Positions 9,848 through 19,081 of a DNA stretch of 64,000 nt are shown piece after piece (within the stretch, counting starts at the first letter, position 1; each line of letters begins with the position of its first letter). The notes under the pieces were generated by a model. It ran no database searches, was not told the origin of the DNA, and saw only the letters and a list, made by a program, of their open reading frames with translations. Source of the stretch: Erysipelotrichaceae bacterium (GTDB taxonomy: Bacteria; Bacillota_I; Bacilli_A; Erysipelotrichales; Erysipelotrichaceae); contig JAFRKI010000002.1 in assembly GCA_017431825.1 (NCBI GenBank), forward strand, positions 281,863 through 345,862. The letters run 5' to 3'. The position numbers and the translations under genes are program-made.

Positions 9848-9880
9848 AAAAGCAGGCATTTACGGATGCCTGCTTTTATT
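9848..9880 (+). terminator. Terminator of the foldase-hit operon
   Basis: AAAAGCAGGCAT (9848-9859), 6-base loop, ATGCCTGCTTTT (9866-9877), then ATT. Confidence 0.88.
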
Positions 9881-9884
9881 ATGA

Positions 9885-9893
9885 TGTTATAAT
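9885..9893 (+). promoter_or_regulatory. Promoter of the alcohol dehydrogenase gene
   Basis: Extended -10 TGTTATAAT (9885-9893). It is followed by a roughly 30-base leader carrying AAAGGAG before the ATG at 9932. Begins a few bases after the previous terminator. Confidence 0.65.
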
Positions 9894-9931
9894 TCAGGTA
9901 AGTATCAGTTATCAATAATAAAGGAGATAAT

Positions 9932-11104
9932 ATGAAGAATTTCGTCTACAGTATCCCGACCAAGGTCTATTTCGGCAAAGGACAGCTGGACAATCTCGGT
10001 GCAGAACTGAGCAGCTACGGCAAGAACGTCCTTCTGACCTACGGCGGCGGTTCCATCAAGAAAAACGGCGTCTATGACAAGATCATGGAACAGATCAGAA
10101 AGTATGACCTCAACGTCTTTGAACTGAGCGGCATCGATCCTAATCCGCGTATCACTTCCGTAAAGGAAGGCGCAAGGATATGCAAGGAAAATAACGTCGA
10201 CGTGGTACTGGCAGCCGGAGGCGGCTCCACCATCGACTGTTCCAAGTTCATCTGTGCCAATGCGGCCGATGACGTGGAAGATCCCTGGGACTACTTCATC
10301 GGCAAGGCCAAGGTCACCAAGGCACTGCCGTTGGTGAGCATCCTGACCTTATCCGCTACCGGTTCGGAAATGGACTGCGGCGGTGTCCTGACCAACATTG
10401 AGACCAGGGAGAAGCTGGGCAGCGGCAATCCGATCCTGAGACCGAAAGCCTCCTTCCTCGATCCGACTATCACCTATTCGGTATCTAAGTATCAGACAGC
10501 CTGCGGTACGGCCGATATCTTCTCCCATATCTGTGAAGTTTACTTCAACCTGGGCAGCGACTTCTACATGCTGAGAAGATTCATGGAAGGCATGTTCAAG
10601 ACGCTGGTCAAATACGGTCCGATAGCCGTGGAAGAACCGGAAAACTATGAAGCCCGAGCCAACCTGATGTGGACTTCATCCTGGGCCATCAATGACTTCA
10701 TCAAGTGCGGTGACGGCATCCCTTGGTCCTGCCATCCGATCGAACATGAGCTTTCAGCCTTCTATGACATCACTCACGGTTTAGGTCTGGCCATCCTTAC
10801 TCCTAGATGGATGGAATACTGCCTTAATGAAAAGACGGTCGATACCTATGTGGAATTCGGCACAAACGTCTTTGACATCGATCCTTATCTCGACAAGTTC
10901 GAGATAGCCAAGAAGGCCATAGCCAGGACCTACGATTTTCTCTTCAATCAGCTCAAACTCACCGATACCCTTACCAAAGTCGGTATTAAGGAAGAAGACT
11001 TCGAAAAGATGGCTGAAAATGCCTGCAGGAACGGCGGGGCTATCGACGGCTTCGTTAGACTGGAAAAGGATGATGTCGTAAACATCCTCAAGATGTGCAA
11101 ATAG
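9932..11104 (+). CDS. Iron-containing alcohol dehydrogenase (butanol dehydrogenase type)
   Basis: 390 residues. Group III Fe-dependent alcohol dehydrogenase that reduces aldehydes to alcohols with NAD(P)H at the end of fermentation. Seen: the N-terminal IPTKVYFGKGQL, the nucleotide-binding GGGSTIDCSKFI, and metal-ligand segments FLDPTITYS, ADIFSHICEVY, PIEHELSAFYDITHGLGLAIL. The FGKGQL start and YDITHGLGLA favour the butanol dehydrogenase/YqhD branch. Transcribed alone: own promoter, terminator right behind. SD AAAGGAG precedes the ATG. Confidence 0.95.
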   Translation: MKNFVYSIPTKVYFGKGQLDNLGAELSSYGKNVLLTYGGGSIKKNGVYDKIMEQIRKYDLNVFELSGIDPNPRITSVKEGARICKENNVDVVLAAGGGSTIDCSKFICANAADDVEDPWDYFIGKAKVTKALPLVSILTLSATGSEMDCGGVLTNIETREKLGSGNPILRPKASFLDPTITYSVSKYQTACGTADIFSHICEVYFNLGSDFYMLRRFMEGMFKTLVKYGPIAVEEPENYEARANLMWTSSWAINDFIKCGDGIPWSCHPIEHELSAFYDITHGLGLAILTPRWMEYCLNEKTVDTYVEFGTNVFDIDPYLDKFEIAKKAIARTYDFLFNQLKLTDTLTKVGIKEEDFEKMAENACRNGGAIDGFVRLEKDDVVNILKMCK

Positions 11105-11125
11105 ACATAACTTATGATCCAAATA

Positions 11126-11153
11126 AAAACAGCTGCTGATGCAGCTGTTTTTT
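11126..11153. terminator. Bidirectional terminator between adh and ymdB
   Basis: AAAACAGCTGC (11126-11136), loop TGAT, GCAGCTGTTTTTT from 11141. The A-run and T-run on either side allow use on both strands; the ymdB stop is at 11163. Confidence 0.85.
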
Positions 11154-11162
11154 ATTTCCGTA

Positions 11163-11942
11163 TTATTCCGGTCTTATCTGTATCCTTTCGATAGCGACAC
11201 ATTTCTTAGTATCATCGTTAAATTCCGTGTACAGTCCGCAAAGTATCGGATCGGCCTCGGAAATGACGTATTTGGTCATTTCGTTGTTGACCATACGCTG
11301 GATACATTCGTTGATGTCCCGGCCGATTATCGACCTGAAAGGGCCGCACATACCCGCATCGGTGATGTAGGCCATGCCGTCTATTATCTGTTCATCGGCC
11401 GTCTGGACATGGGTATGGGTACCGATCACCGCATTGAGCCGGTCTTTGTAGTACTCCGCAAAGACCCTCTTTTCAGCCGTTGCCTCGCCATGGAAATCGA
11501 CTATGTAGTAATCGACTCCGTATCTTTCCGTGGCCTTAAGGACCCTGTCCATGGCCTCATAAGGACTGGTGGCATACTCTTCCTGCATGAAGACGCCCAG
11601 GATGTTTATCACCAGCACACGCTTACCGTTTACCTTGAACTGACGGCAGCCTTCTCCCAGATGCGATACATGGTTTAACGGGCAGACCAGTCTGTCCATT
11701 TCATCGAGATGTTCGATGATCTCCTTCTTCGCAAAGGCATGATTGCCCATGGTTATGCAGTCGACACCGGCATCCAGGATCTGCTGGTAGGTCTTTTCCG
11801 TAAGACCCTTGCCGTGGGCGGCATTCTCGCCGTTGGCGATGACGAAGTCGGCCCCGTATCTGTCCTCTAATCTCGGTAAAAGGTCGCGAACTGCTTCGCG
11901 ACCTCTTTTTCCTACGATGTCTCCTAAGAACAATACTTTCAT
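11163..11942 (-). CDS. ymdB: YmdB-family metallophosphoesterase
   Basis: 259 residues. Dinuclear metallophosphoesterase; in Bacillus YmdB cleaves 2',3'-cAMP and works near RNase Y. Motifs: [48 protein letters not shown] and GTHTHVQTADE. The loop after GNH reads AFAKKEI where the family normally has TWDKKEI. Start overlaps the rny stop as TAATG. A perfect 10-bp hairpin is encoded inside codons 13-21 (see the hairpin entry). Confidence 0.94.
   Translation of the reverse strand: MKVLFLGDIVGKRGREAVRDLLPRLEDRYGADFVIANGENAAHGKGLTEKTYQQILDAGVDCITMGNHAFAKKEIIEHLDEMDRLVCPLNHVSHLGEGCRQFKVNGKRVLVINILGVFMQEEYATSPYEAMDRVLKATERYGVDYYIVDFHGEATAEKRVFAEYYKDRLNAVIGTHTHVQTADEQIIDGMAYITDAGMCGPFRSIIGRDINECIQRMVNNEMTKYVISEADPILCGLYTEFNDDTKKCVAIERIQIRPE
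11881..11904 (-). other. Perfect hairpin inside the 5' end of ymdB
   Basis: AGGTCGCGAA (11881-11890), 4-base loop, TTCGCGACCT (11895-11904). On the minus strand it is followed by TTTTA, on the plus strand by CTTTTT. It codes for GREAVRDL, so it may be coincidence, or an attenuator or processing site between rny and ymdB. Confidence 0.4.
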
Positions 11943-13486
11943 TATTTGGCTACTTCGTTAGCTCTTGTTTCTCTTATGACAGTGACCTTGATCTGACCAG
12001 GATAGGTAAGTTCGCTCTCGATACGGTCCTTGATCTCTCTGGCGATAACTGCCGCCTTGTCATCGGACACTTTCTCCGGTACGACCATTACTCTGATCTC
12101 TCTGCCGGCCTGGATGGCGTAAGCCTTATCGACGCCGTCAAAGTCATTGGCGATCTTTTCCAGATTCTCCAGTCTGCTGATGTAGTTCTCGATACCTTCG
12201 TATCTGGCGCCAGGTCGGGCGGCACTGAGGGTATCGGCAGCAGCTACCAGGTAGGAAATGACGTTGCTAGGTTCCTTGTCTCCGTGGTGGGATTCGATGG
12301 CGTTTACTACCACATTGTTCTCACCGTACTTCTTGGCTATCTTGGCGCCCAGTTCGACATGAGTTCCTTCCTGTTCGAAGTCTACGGCCTTGCCGATGTC
12401 ATGCAGCAGGCCGGCTCTTTTTGCGAGGTTCTGATTGAGACCCAGTTCAGCGGCCATCATACCCGCAAAGGAAGCGACTTCCATTGAATGTTCAAGGCCG
12501 TTCTGGCCATAGGAATATCTGTATCTCAAACGTCCGATCAGCTTGACCAGTTCCTTGTCCATCTTGCCGATCTTGAGCTTGAAGCAGGCTTCTTCGCCGA
12601 ACTTGAAGATGTTCTCATCCATTTCCTTGGATACTTTATTAACGACATCTTCGATCCTTCCCGGCTGTATCCTGCCGTCTTTGATAAGCGTTTCCAGAGC
12701 CAGTCTCGCTATTTCCCTTCTGATCGGGTCAAAACAGGAAACGGTAATGGCTTCCGGGGTATCATCGATGATCAGGTCGGCACCCGTAGCCTGTTCGATG
12801 GCTCTGATGTTCCTTCCTTCACGTCCGATGATCCTGCCCTTCATCTCCTCGTTCGGCAGCTGTACTACCGATACGGTACGGTCGAAGGTCTCTTCCTGTG
12901 AGTATCTCTGGATAGCCGTAGCTATGATCTCACGGGCGTTCTCTCTGGCCTTGGTCTTGGCCTCATCTTCCTGTTCACGGATGTAAGCAGCTACTTCATT
13001 CTGCATCTTCTTCTCAACGGCTTCCATGAGTTCATCATGTGCTTCCTGTTGAGTCATGTTCGATACACGTTCCAAAAGTGCAATCTGTCCGTCTATTCGC
13101 GATTGCAGTTCAGCTTCCATTTTATCCAGTTGGGCAGCCTTATCTTCAGCTCTTCTTAACTTCTCTTCTAACTTCTGTTCTTTAGCAGTAAGATTCTCAT
13201 CTCTGAAGTTTAAAGAATCTTCTCTTCGAAGTATCTTATTTTCCTGATCTTGAAGTTCCTGTTTCTTTTCTTTAATTTCCTTCTCTGCCTGAAGTTTCAG
13301 TTCATGAACCTGAGTTTTTCCTTCTAAAACAGCCTGTTTAACGGTGTTTTTAGCCTGAATGTTAGCTTCTTCTAAGACATTATTAGCCTTGGCCTTCGCT
13401 GTGTTGAGCTTGGTATTGTTGTACACCAGCATCGACAGTACGCCGACAGCTAAACCTAATAAAACGGAAGTAATGTTGAATCCCAT
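11942..13486 (-). CDS. rny: Ribonuclease Y
   Basis: 514 residues. Membrane-anchored endoribonuclease that starts mRNA decay in Firmicutes. Order of parts: N-terminal transmembrane helix ([18 protein letters not shown]), long charged coiled coil to about residue 200, KH domain with [13 protein letters not shown], then the HD domain with [13 protein letters not shown] near residue 363. SD GGAGGT seven bases before the ATG. The gene and ymdB form an operon with a TAATG overlap. Confidence 0.98.
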   Translation of the reverse strand: MGFNITSVLLGLAVGVLSMLVYNNTKLNTAKAKANNVLEEANIQAKNTVKQAVLEGKTQVHELKLQAEKEIKEKKQELQDQENKILRREDSLNFRDENLTAKEQKLEEKLRRAEDKAAQLDKMEAELQSRIDGQIALLERVSNMTQQEAHDELMEAVEKKMQNEVAAYIREQEDEAKTKARENAREIIATAIQRYSQEETFDRTVSVVQLPNEEMKGRIIGREGRNIRAIEQATGADLIIDDTPEAITVSCFDPIRREIARLALETLIKDGRIQPGRIEDVVNKVSKEMDENIFKFGEEACFKLKIGKMDKELVKLIGRLRYRYSYGQNGLEHSMEVASFAGMMAAELGLNQNLAKRAGLLHDIGKAVDFEQEGTHVELGAKIAKKYGENNVVVNAIESHHGDKEPSNVISYLVAAADTLSAARPGARYEGIENYISRLENLEKIANDFDGVDKAYAIQAGREIRVMVVPEKVSDDKAAVIAREIKDRIESELTYPGQIKVTVIRETRANEVAK

Positions 13487-13534
13487 AAATTACCTCCTAT
13501 TGAAAACACTTTATGGTCATAATAAACCAGTATT

Positions 13535-13563
13535 ATTGTACTATCTTTTTCATGATTTCACAA
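13535..13563 (-). promoter_or_regulatory. Promoter of rny-ymdB
   Basis: On the minus strand TTGTGA (13558-13563), 17 bases, TACAAT (13535-13540), then a leader of about 40 bases ending in an SD site. Confidence 0.7.
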
Positions 13564-13613
13564 ATGTAAACTTTTCATAGAAGAAAATACTGTCATGAAA
13601 GAGCTAAAGCTGC

Positions 13614-13619
13614 CATAAT
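13614..13619 (+). promoter_or_regulatory. -10 box of the NUDIX gene, leaderless arrangement
   Basis: CATAAT followed by six bases (AAAGAT) and the ATG at 13626. CTGTCA at 13590-13595 could be a -35 at 18-base spacing. No usable SD. Confidence 0.5.
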
Positions 13620-13625
13620 AAAGAT

Positions 13626-14009
13626 ATGATAAAAGTAGTTGCAGCCCTCATCAGAAAAGATGATAAGTACCTCATAGCCAGAAGGTCGACAGGCTCTCCT
13701 GAAGTCTTTGGCAAGTGGGAATTCCCCGGAGGAAAGGTAAAGCCTGACGAGAGCGAAGAAGAAGCCATCGTAAGAGAAATAAAGGAAGAATTCGACATGG
13801 ATGTAAGAGCCTTAAGATATCTTACCAACAATATCTGTGTCTACCCTTCCAAGACCATAGATCTGAGATTGTATGAATGTGAATACATAAGCGGAGACTT
13901 TCATCTCCATGATCACTTTGAATCCAGGTATGTCTCAAAGGATGAGATACTGGATTATGACTTATGCCCTGCGGATGTGCCGTTGGCGGAGTTTGTTTCT
14001 AGACTTTAG
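13626..14009 (+). CDS. MutT-like NUDIX hydrolase
   Basis: 127 residues. The NUDIX box GGKVKPDESEEEAIVREIKEEF is complete apart from Asp for the last Gly (EEFDM). KWEFPGGK just before it is typical of the MutT/8-oxo-dGTP diphosphatase branch, which cleans oxidised nucleotides from the pool. It lies 3 bp ahead of the PLD-helicase gene on the same strand, so the two are probably co-expressed. There is no SD; the ATG sits six bases after a CATAAT box. Confidence 0.9.
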   Translation: MIKVVAALIRKDDKYLIARRSTGSPEVFGKWEFPGGKVKPDESEEEAIVREIKEEFDMDVRALRYLTNNICVYPSKTIDLRLYECEYISGDFHLHDHFESRYVSKDEILDYDLCPADVPLAEFVSRL

Positions 14010-14012
14010 TAT

Positions 14013-16796
14013 ATGAAAGATCAATTTCTCAGTAACAATTCAGATGTTCTCTTCTTAAGCAAACTTAAGGATTGTTTTAAGACTTGCAAATCTTTTTCTC
14101 TGTCTGTGAGTTTTATCAAAAAAGCCGGACTGGTGCTGATCGAAAGAGAAATGGAGGAAGCACTAGAAAGAGGTGCCACAGGAAGAATCATTACTTCCAC
14201 CTATCAGAACTTTACCGATATAGCTTCGCTTAGAACCTTCCTTTTCTGGCAAGAAAAGTATCCGAATTTCTTCTGCCATCTTGAAAAGAATTGTTTTGGA
14301 GATGATGGTTTTCATACGAAGGGTTATCTCTTTGAATACGAGAATTCAATAGAAATAATAATCGGATCAAGTAACATAACCCGATTTGCTTTACTGAAAA
14401 ATTATGAATGGAATATTTCTTTGGTTTCGAAAGAAAATATCGAATCTTATAACGATGCTTTAAAGGAATTCGGATTCCTATGGGAAAGAACCTTTATCTT
14501 GACTGATGACATCATCAAAGAGTATACACTTATCCTTGATTACGCTATCGAGAGATGGGATATGGATTACTTCAATCCTCTGACACAGAATGTAATCCCT
14601 AATTCCATGCAGAGAAAGGCTCTGAAAGAACTACGCAGATACCGTAGCATGGGCGTTAAGAGAGCTCTTATAATAAGTGCTACAGGTTCAGGAAAGACAT
14701 ATCTTGCAGCTTTCGACGCAAGGAATTGTGATGCTAAGAGAGTTCTGTTTGTCGTACATAGAGAACCGATTTTAAAGGATGCTAGGAATACTTTTCTGAA
14801 CGTTTTTGGTACCGAAAAGACCTGTGGTCTTTTTACTGGCAATCAGCAAGATCTGGATGCTGATTTTGTTTTTGCTTCCAGTCAGATGCTTGCAAGACAT
14901 CTGGATCAGTTTGACAAAAATGAATTTGACTATATCTGTTATGATGAAGTGCATCATATTGTAGCCGAATGTGGAAGGAAAATCCTGGATTACTTTAGTC
15001 CGGACTTTCTCTTAGGATTAACAGCAACACCAGAAAGAATGGACAATCAGGATATCTTTGAACTGTTTGAACAGAACGTTCCATTTGAACTAAGGCTAAG
15101 AGATGCCATTTTGAATGATCTGGTTGTTCCTTTCCATTACTATGGCATCAGAGATGAACTTATCGATTACGGAATTGATGATAAGAACAAACTTTCAACT
15201 AATATTGCGGAAGCAAAGAACGTTGATTTCATTTCTCAAGAGATAGAGAAATACAGGCCAAATGATGAGAAATTAAAAGCTATCGCCTTCTGTACCAATA
15301 TTGCCCATTGTCGATTAATGGCTAATGAACTAGCCATGAAGGGTTACTCGACCGTTGCCTTAACCGGAAGTGATAATACCGGTGAAAGAATAAAAGCTTT
15401 TAACGATCTTCAGGACAACAACAATGATCTAGAGATTATCTGTGCGGTTGATATTCTTAATGAAGGCGTTGATATCCCTGCCATTAATATGGTTCTTTTT
15501 CTTAGGCCAACCGAAAGTTCAACTATATTCCTGCAACAGCTAGGAAGAGGCTTAAGAAAATATCCGCACAAGCATTATCTGACTGTTTTAGATTTTATAG
15601 GTAATGATTACCGCCGTTCAGTTCAAATCGCATTAGCTTTAGGAACTTTGGGAAAAACAGCGTATACGGAAAAGTCGTATCTTAAGCAATTGATCGAGTC
15701 GGAATATAAAACGCTTGGAATTCCTGAAGTTGAAATTCATATGGATGAGCTTTCTAAGAAAGAGATTCTTAAATACATCGATAAAGAAAACTTCAATAAG
15801 CGTTCTTTCCTGCAAAAAGACTATGAAAACTTTAAAAACTATCTGAATAAAAACAAGATTCCAACGCATATGGATTATCTCGAATCAGAGATTTCACCTA
15901 ACTTGGACAGATTCCTTAAGTCTAAAGTTGCAAACGGAAAGAAGCCGATTTCTTATTACAATTTCTTGAAAGCCATTGGTGAGGAAGATTTACCAATTTT
16001 CACTGAAGAAGAGAACAAACTGATTGATAACATCGAAGAAATGCTTCCAATTGTGAGACCAGATGAATATCTGATCATTGATTATCTTGTAAAGAATCAG
16101 AATCTTATTATTGATGAACTGGAAAATTATAACTCCAGGGTTAGTCATGTTTCATTGAGTAACGCCATTGAATACCTCAACTCAAAAGAAATCCTAAAGG
16201 GGAATGAATTAAATATCAGTAATATCTCAAATATAAAAGGCTATCTCTTGGACCTTCTTGATTATGGTTTGAGTAGATATGAAATGGAGTTTGGTGATTT
16301 TGAAGGCGAATACAAACTATATGCTAACTACACTAAAGAGCAAACAATGACATCGGTAAGCAGACAGTATTCGATGGATATTAAACTTAAAGGTACTTAT
16401 TTTGATACAGACAATGGAAACACATATGTTTACGTGGGCTTGAAAAAAGATAAAGCAAAAGAAATACGTACTAATTACAAAGACAAATTCATCAGTCCTT
16501 ATATTTTTCAATGGGAATCAGAAAATAACACAACCGTCAATAATAACATAGGAAAAAAAATCTTAAACACTAAAAAGGTATATGTTTTTGTCAGAAAAGC
16601 AGACGATGAAGATGGAATAATCCTTCCATTTACTTATTTTGGCACAGGAAAATTCACAAACATGCGTGAGTCAAAAGTTGTTAATCAGAATACTGGCAAA
16701 GAGTTTAGAACGTTATTGTTTGATATCCTCCTGGATAATGTAGTTCCTAAAGAATACCACATTGACTTCGAAGTACCTGATAAATTAGATAATTAA
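14013..16796 (+). CDS. PLD-nuclease/SF2 helicase/DUF3427 protein
   Basis: 927 residues. Domain order: N-terminal phospholipase-D-like nuclease (about 10-170; FHTKGYLFEYEN near 103 supplies HxK, IIGSSNIT supplies the Asn); SF2 helicase with ATGSGKTYLAAF near 222, YDEVHHIV near 311 and GLTATPERMD; C-terminal helicase half with QQLGRGLRKY; then a C-terminal DUF3427-like region (about 765-920, ANYTKEQTMTSVSRQYSM). A single-protein nuclease-helicase that may cleave damaged or foreign DNA. Coding sequence is clearly more AT-rich than the flanking genes, suggesting transfer. No SD; the ATG is 3 bp after the NUDIX stop, so reinitiation is likely. Confidence 0.9.
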   Translation: MKDQFLSNNSDVLFLSKLKDCFKTCKSFSLSVSFIKKAGLVLIEREMEEALERGATGRIITSTYQNFTDIASLRTFLFWQEKYPNFFCHLEKNCFGDDGFHTKGYLFEYENSIEIIIGSSNITRFALLKNYEWNISLVSKENIESYNDALKEFGFLWERTFILTDDIIKEYTLILDYAIERWDMDYFNPLTQNVIPNSMQRKALKELRRYRSMGVKRALIISATGSGKTYLAAFDARNCDAKRVLFVVHREPILKDARNTFLNVFGTEKTCGLFTGNQQDLDADFVFASSQMLARHLDQFDKNEFDYICYDEVHHIVAECGRKILDYFSPDFLLGLTATPERMDNQDIFELFEQNVPFELRLRDAILNDLVVPFHYYGIRDELIDYGIDDKNKLSTNIAEAKNVDFISQEIEKYRPNDEKLKAIAFCTNIAHCRLMANELAMKGYSTVALTGSDNTGERIKAFNDLQDNNNDLEIICAVDILNEGVDIPAINMVLFLRPTESSTIFLQQLGRGLRKYPHKHYLTVLDFIGNDYRRSVQIALALGTLGKTAYTEKSYLKQLIESEYKTLGIPEVEIHMDELSKKEILKYIDKENFNKRSFLQKDYENFKNYLNKNKIPTHMDYLESEISPNLDRFLKSKVANGKKPISYYNFLKAIGEEDLPIFTEEENKLIDNIEEMLPIVRPDEYLIIDYLVKNQNLIIDELENYNSRVSHVSLSNAIEYLNSKEILKGNELNISNISNIKGYLLDLLDYGLSRYEMEFGDFEGEYKLYANYTKEQTMTSVSRQYSMDIKLKGTYFDTDNGNTYVYVGLKKDKAKEIRTNYKDKFISPYIFQWESENNTTVNNNIGKKILNTKKVYVFVRKADDEDGIILPFTYFGTGKFTNMRESKVVNQNTGKEFRTLLFDILLDNVVPKEYHIDFEVPDKLDN

Positions 16797-16857
16797 GCAT
16801 ATCATGTTAAAATAAAATCAGTTATTCTTTAACGTATAAAAGAAACGGAGATGCATT

Positions 16858-17241
16858 ATGAAAAAACTGTTAACGATAATACTTACTGTACTTATGGCTT
16901 TATGCCTGACTGCCTGTGCCAAAGGCAGCGTCAAAAACGTATACGGTGAATGGGAAATAGTTAAGATAGAAGATCCAAGCGGTCAGATATCCCAGGAGAT
17001 CCTGGATGCCATGATCCCGGCACTTAAGGAACAGGGTCAGCTCTTTACCCTTACCTTAGGCAAGGATGTTTCCTATATGCATTCATATGGTGAGGATTAC
17101 CGGATAGAGATGGACTTTGAAAACGGACTGATAAAAGACGTCGATTACGGTCAGGACGTCAAGTTCGAATACAAGAACGGCCAGATCATCGTCATCGAGG
17201 AACAGAGCGGTTATAAGTTCTATATGGAAAAGGTATCCTGA
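16858..17241 (+). CDS. Small lipoprotein of unknown function
   Basis: 127 residues. Lipoprotein signal MKKLLTIILTVLMALCLTAC with the cysteine at residue 20, then a small beta-rich domain beginning VYGEWEIVKIED and ending SGYKFYMEKVS, which resembles the small lipocalin-like folds seen in other Gram-positive lipoproteins. SD ACGGAG eight bases upstream. Monocistronic, with a terminator directly downstream. I do not recognise the family. Confidence 0.8.
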   Translation: MKKLLTIILTVLMALCLTACAKGSVKNVYGEWEIVKIEDPSGQISQEILDAMIPALKEQGQLFTLTLGKDVSYMHSYGEDYRIEMDFENGLIKDVDYGQDVKFEYKNGQIIVIEEQSGYKFYMEKVS

Positions 17242-17267
17242 TATCCTGATACCTCTGTAAGACTGTC

Positions 17268-17294
17268 AAAGGGCTCATAAAGAGCCCTTTTGTT
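17268..17294. terminator. Terminator between the lipoprotein gene and recA
   Basis: AAAGGGCTC (17268-17276), loop ATAAA, GAGCCCTTTTG. The flanking A-run and T-run could serve both converging genes. Confidence 0.82.
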
Positions 17295-17316
17295 TTGTGT
17301 TTGTATATTATGCTTA

Positions 17317-18342
17317 TTAATCCTGATCTCTCTTGAAGAGTTCAGCCTTGATCTTTTCGGTTATCTCCTTATCGATCTCCGGATTGGCCTGCAGGTAAGC
17401 CCTGACAGCTTCAGATCCCTGACCGATCTTTTCTCCGTTGTAGGAGAACCAGGAACCGGATTTATCGATGATGCCCATATCGACACCTAAGCTTACTATT
17501 TCAGACAGATGAGAGATGCCTTCACCGTAGTAGATCTCGACCTGACATGACTTGAATGGCGGAGCTACCTTGTTCTTGGATACCTTGACGTTGACCTTGT
17601 TACCGATGATCTCCGAGCCGTTCTTGATGGCTTCGGACTTTCTTACTTCCAGTCTGATCGTCGCATAGAACTTCAGGGCTCTTCCGCCGGTGGTCGTTTC
17701 CGGATTGCCGAACATGACGCCGACCTTCTCTCTTAACTGGTTGATGAAGATGGTCGTACAGTTGTTCGCATTCATGGCACCGGCCAGTTTTCTCATGGCC
17801 TTGGACATCAGACGGGCATGGAGGCCGATATTGGAATCGCCCATCTCCCCGTCCAGTTCCGCCTGCGGTACCAGGGCCGCCACGGAGTCGACGACGATCA
17901 GGTCGATGGCTCCCGATCTGATCAGCACTTCCGCTATCTCCAGAGCCTGTTCACCCGAATCAGGCTGGGAAAGTATCAGTTCATCAACGTCGACGCCCAA
18001 TGCCTTCGCATATCTGGGGTCGATCGCATGTTCCGCATCGATGAAGGCCGCCTTGCCGCCGCCTTTCTGGCATTCGGCAATGGCCTGTAAAGCCAGGGTG
18101 GTCTTGCCGCTGGATTCCGGACCGTATATTTCGATGATCCTTCCTCTAGGCAGTCCGCCCACGCCCAAACAATAGTCAATAGCCAGTGAGCCGGTCGAGA
18201 TGGTATCGATATCGACATTTCCCCTGTCCCCCAGTTTCATGACCGATCCTTTACCGTACTGTTTTTCGATCTGTTTTAAGGCTTCATTAAGCAGCTGTTC
18301 ACGTTTTTCGTCGCTTACTTCCATTTCTTTTTCTTTAGCCAT
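17317..18342 (-). CDS. recA: Recombinase RecA
   Basis: 341 residues. ATP-dependent strand-exchange protein of homologous recombination and SOS induction. Walker [14 protein letters not shown] near residue 70, [17 protein letters not shown], and the [21 protein letters not shown]2 region are all intact. SD GGAGGT before the ATG. Lies 43 bp after pgsA on the same strand, as in many Firmicutes (though cinA is missing between them). I see no LexA-like operator in the gap, so it probably depends on the pgsA promoter. Confidence 0.99.
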   Translation of the reverse strand: MAKEKEMEVSDEKREQLLNEALKQIEKQYGKGSVMKLGDRGNVDIDTISTGSLAIDYCLGVGGLPRGRIIEIYGPESSGKTTLALQAIAECQKGGGKAAFIDAEHAIDPRYAKALGVDVDELILSQPDSGEQALEIAEVLIRSGAIDLIVVDSVAALVPQAELDGEMGDSNIGLHARLMSKAMRKLAGAMNANNCTTIFINQLREKVGVMFGNPETTTGGRALKFYATIRLEVRKSEAIKNGSEIIGNKVNVKVSKNKVAPPFKSCQVEIYYGEGISHLSEIVSLGVDMGIIDKSGSWFSYNGEKIGQGSEAVRAYLQANPEIDKEITEKIKAELFKRDQD

Positions 18343-18385
18343 AAATAACCTCCTACACTATTATTGACAGGTAATCCTGAAATTC

Positions 18386-18979
18386 CTACATGGATTCAAA
18401 AATATAGTCCTTGACCTGGGCAAAATACGAATATCCCGAAGTAAGGGATACGAAGGATGCGAACCAGATCAGCAGGTCTCCTACCGGCAAGGACCACAGT
18501 TCGAACGGCAGATTGTTTAAAAGGGCTACTATTATCGCCAGCATCTGCAGCACCGTCTTGGCCTTGCCCAGCATTCCCGCAGCCACCACGACACCGTGCT
18601 GGGAAGCGATCATGCGGCAGCCGTCGACTATGATGTCTCTGCCGATCATGATGATGACACAGACTACCGGTATCATGCCCTTGCAGGCCAGTATAATGAG
18701 CGTAATGTTTACCAGGAGCTTGTCGGCTATCGGATCGGCAAACTTGCCGAATGTGGTCACCATATTGCGTTTCCTGGCGATATTTCCGTCCAGAAAGTCC
18801 GTAAATGAGGCGATACAGAAGATGGCCAGCACGACGATATTTACTAAAGGCAGTCCTACCGGACCTATCTCATAGGTAACGAATGATAAGCCCAGATACC
18901 TGTAAGGAAACAGCCACACCAGGACCATCAAAGGCACCAGTATTATTCTTAAAAGCGTTAATTTATTAGGTAAATTCAT
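18386..18979 (-). CDS. pgsA: CDP-diacylglycerol-glycerol-3-phosphate phosphatidyltransferase
   Basis: 197 residues, integral membrane. Makes phosphatidylglycerol phosphate, the first step to phosphatidylglycerol. The CDP-alcohol transferase motif is complete: DFLDGNIARKRN, then TTFGKFADPIADK. Begins MNLPNKLTLLRIILVPLMV as usual for PgsA. No SD; the ATG lies six bases after an extended -10 box, so its mRNA is predicted to be leaderless. Confidence 0.97.
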   Translation of the reverse strand: MNLPNKLTLLRIILVPLMVLVWLFPYRYLGLSFVTYEIGPVGLPLVNIVVLAIFCIASFTDFLDGNIARKRNMVTTFGKFADPIADKLLVNITLIILACKGMIPVVCVIIMIGRDIIVDGCRMIASQHGVVVAAGMLGKAKTVLQMLAIIVALLNNLPFELWSLPVGDLLIWFASFVSLTSGYSYFAQVKDYIFESM

Positions 18980-18985
18980 AACTTA

Positions 18986-18994
18986 ATTCTAACA
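18986..18994 (-). promoter_or_regulatory. Extended -10 promoter of pgsA-recA, leaderless arrangement
   Basis: TGTTAGAAT on the minus strand (hexamer 18986-18991), then TAAGTT, then ATG. Confidence 0.6.
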
Positions 18995-19048
18995 TATTCT
19001 ATTTTAATATATTACTTGATTTATTTTCAAGTAAAAGATATAAGACCA

Positions 19049-19076
19049 TAATAAAAGGCCCTTTAAGGGCCTTTAT
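19049..19076 (-). terminator. Terminator after the nitroreductase gene
   Basis: AAAGGCCC (19054-19061), loop TTTAA, GGGCCTTT (19067-19074); on the minus strand it ends in TTTTATT. Confidence 0.85.
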
Positions 19077-19081
19077 CGTTC

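Noticed and set aside
17232-17253. Imperfect palindrome GGTATC...GATACC at the lipoprotein stop
   Set aside because: Only a 6-bp stem with a 10-base loop and no T-run; the clear terminator is 15 bases downstream.
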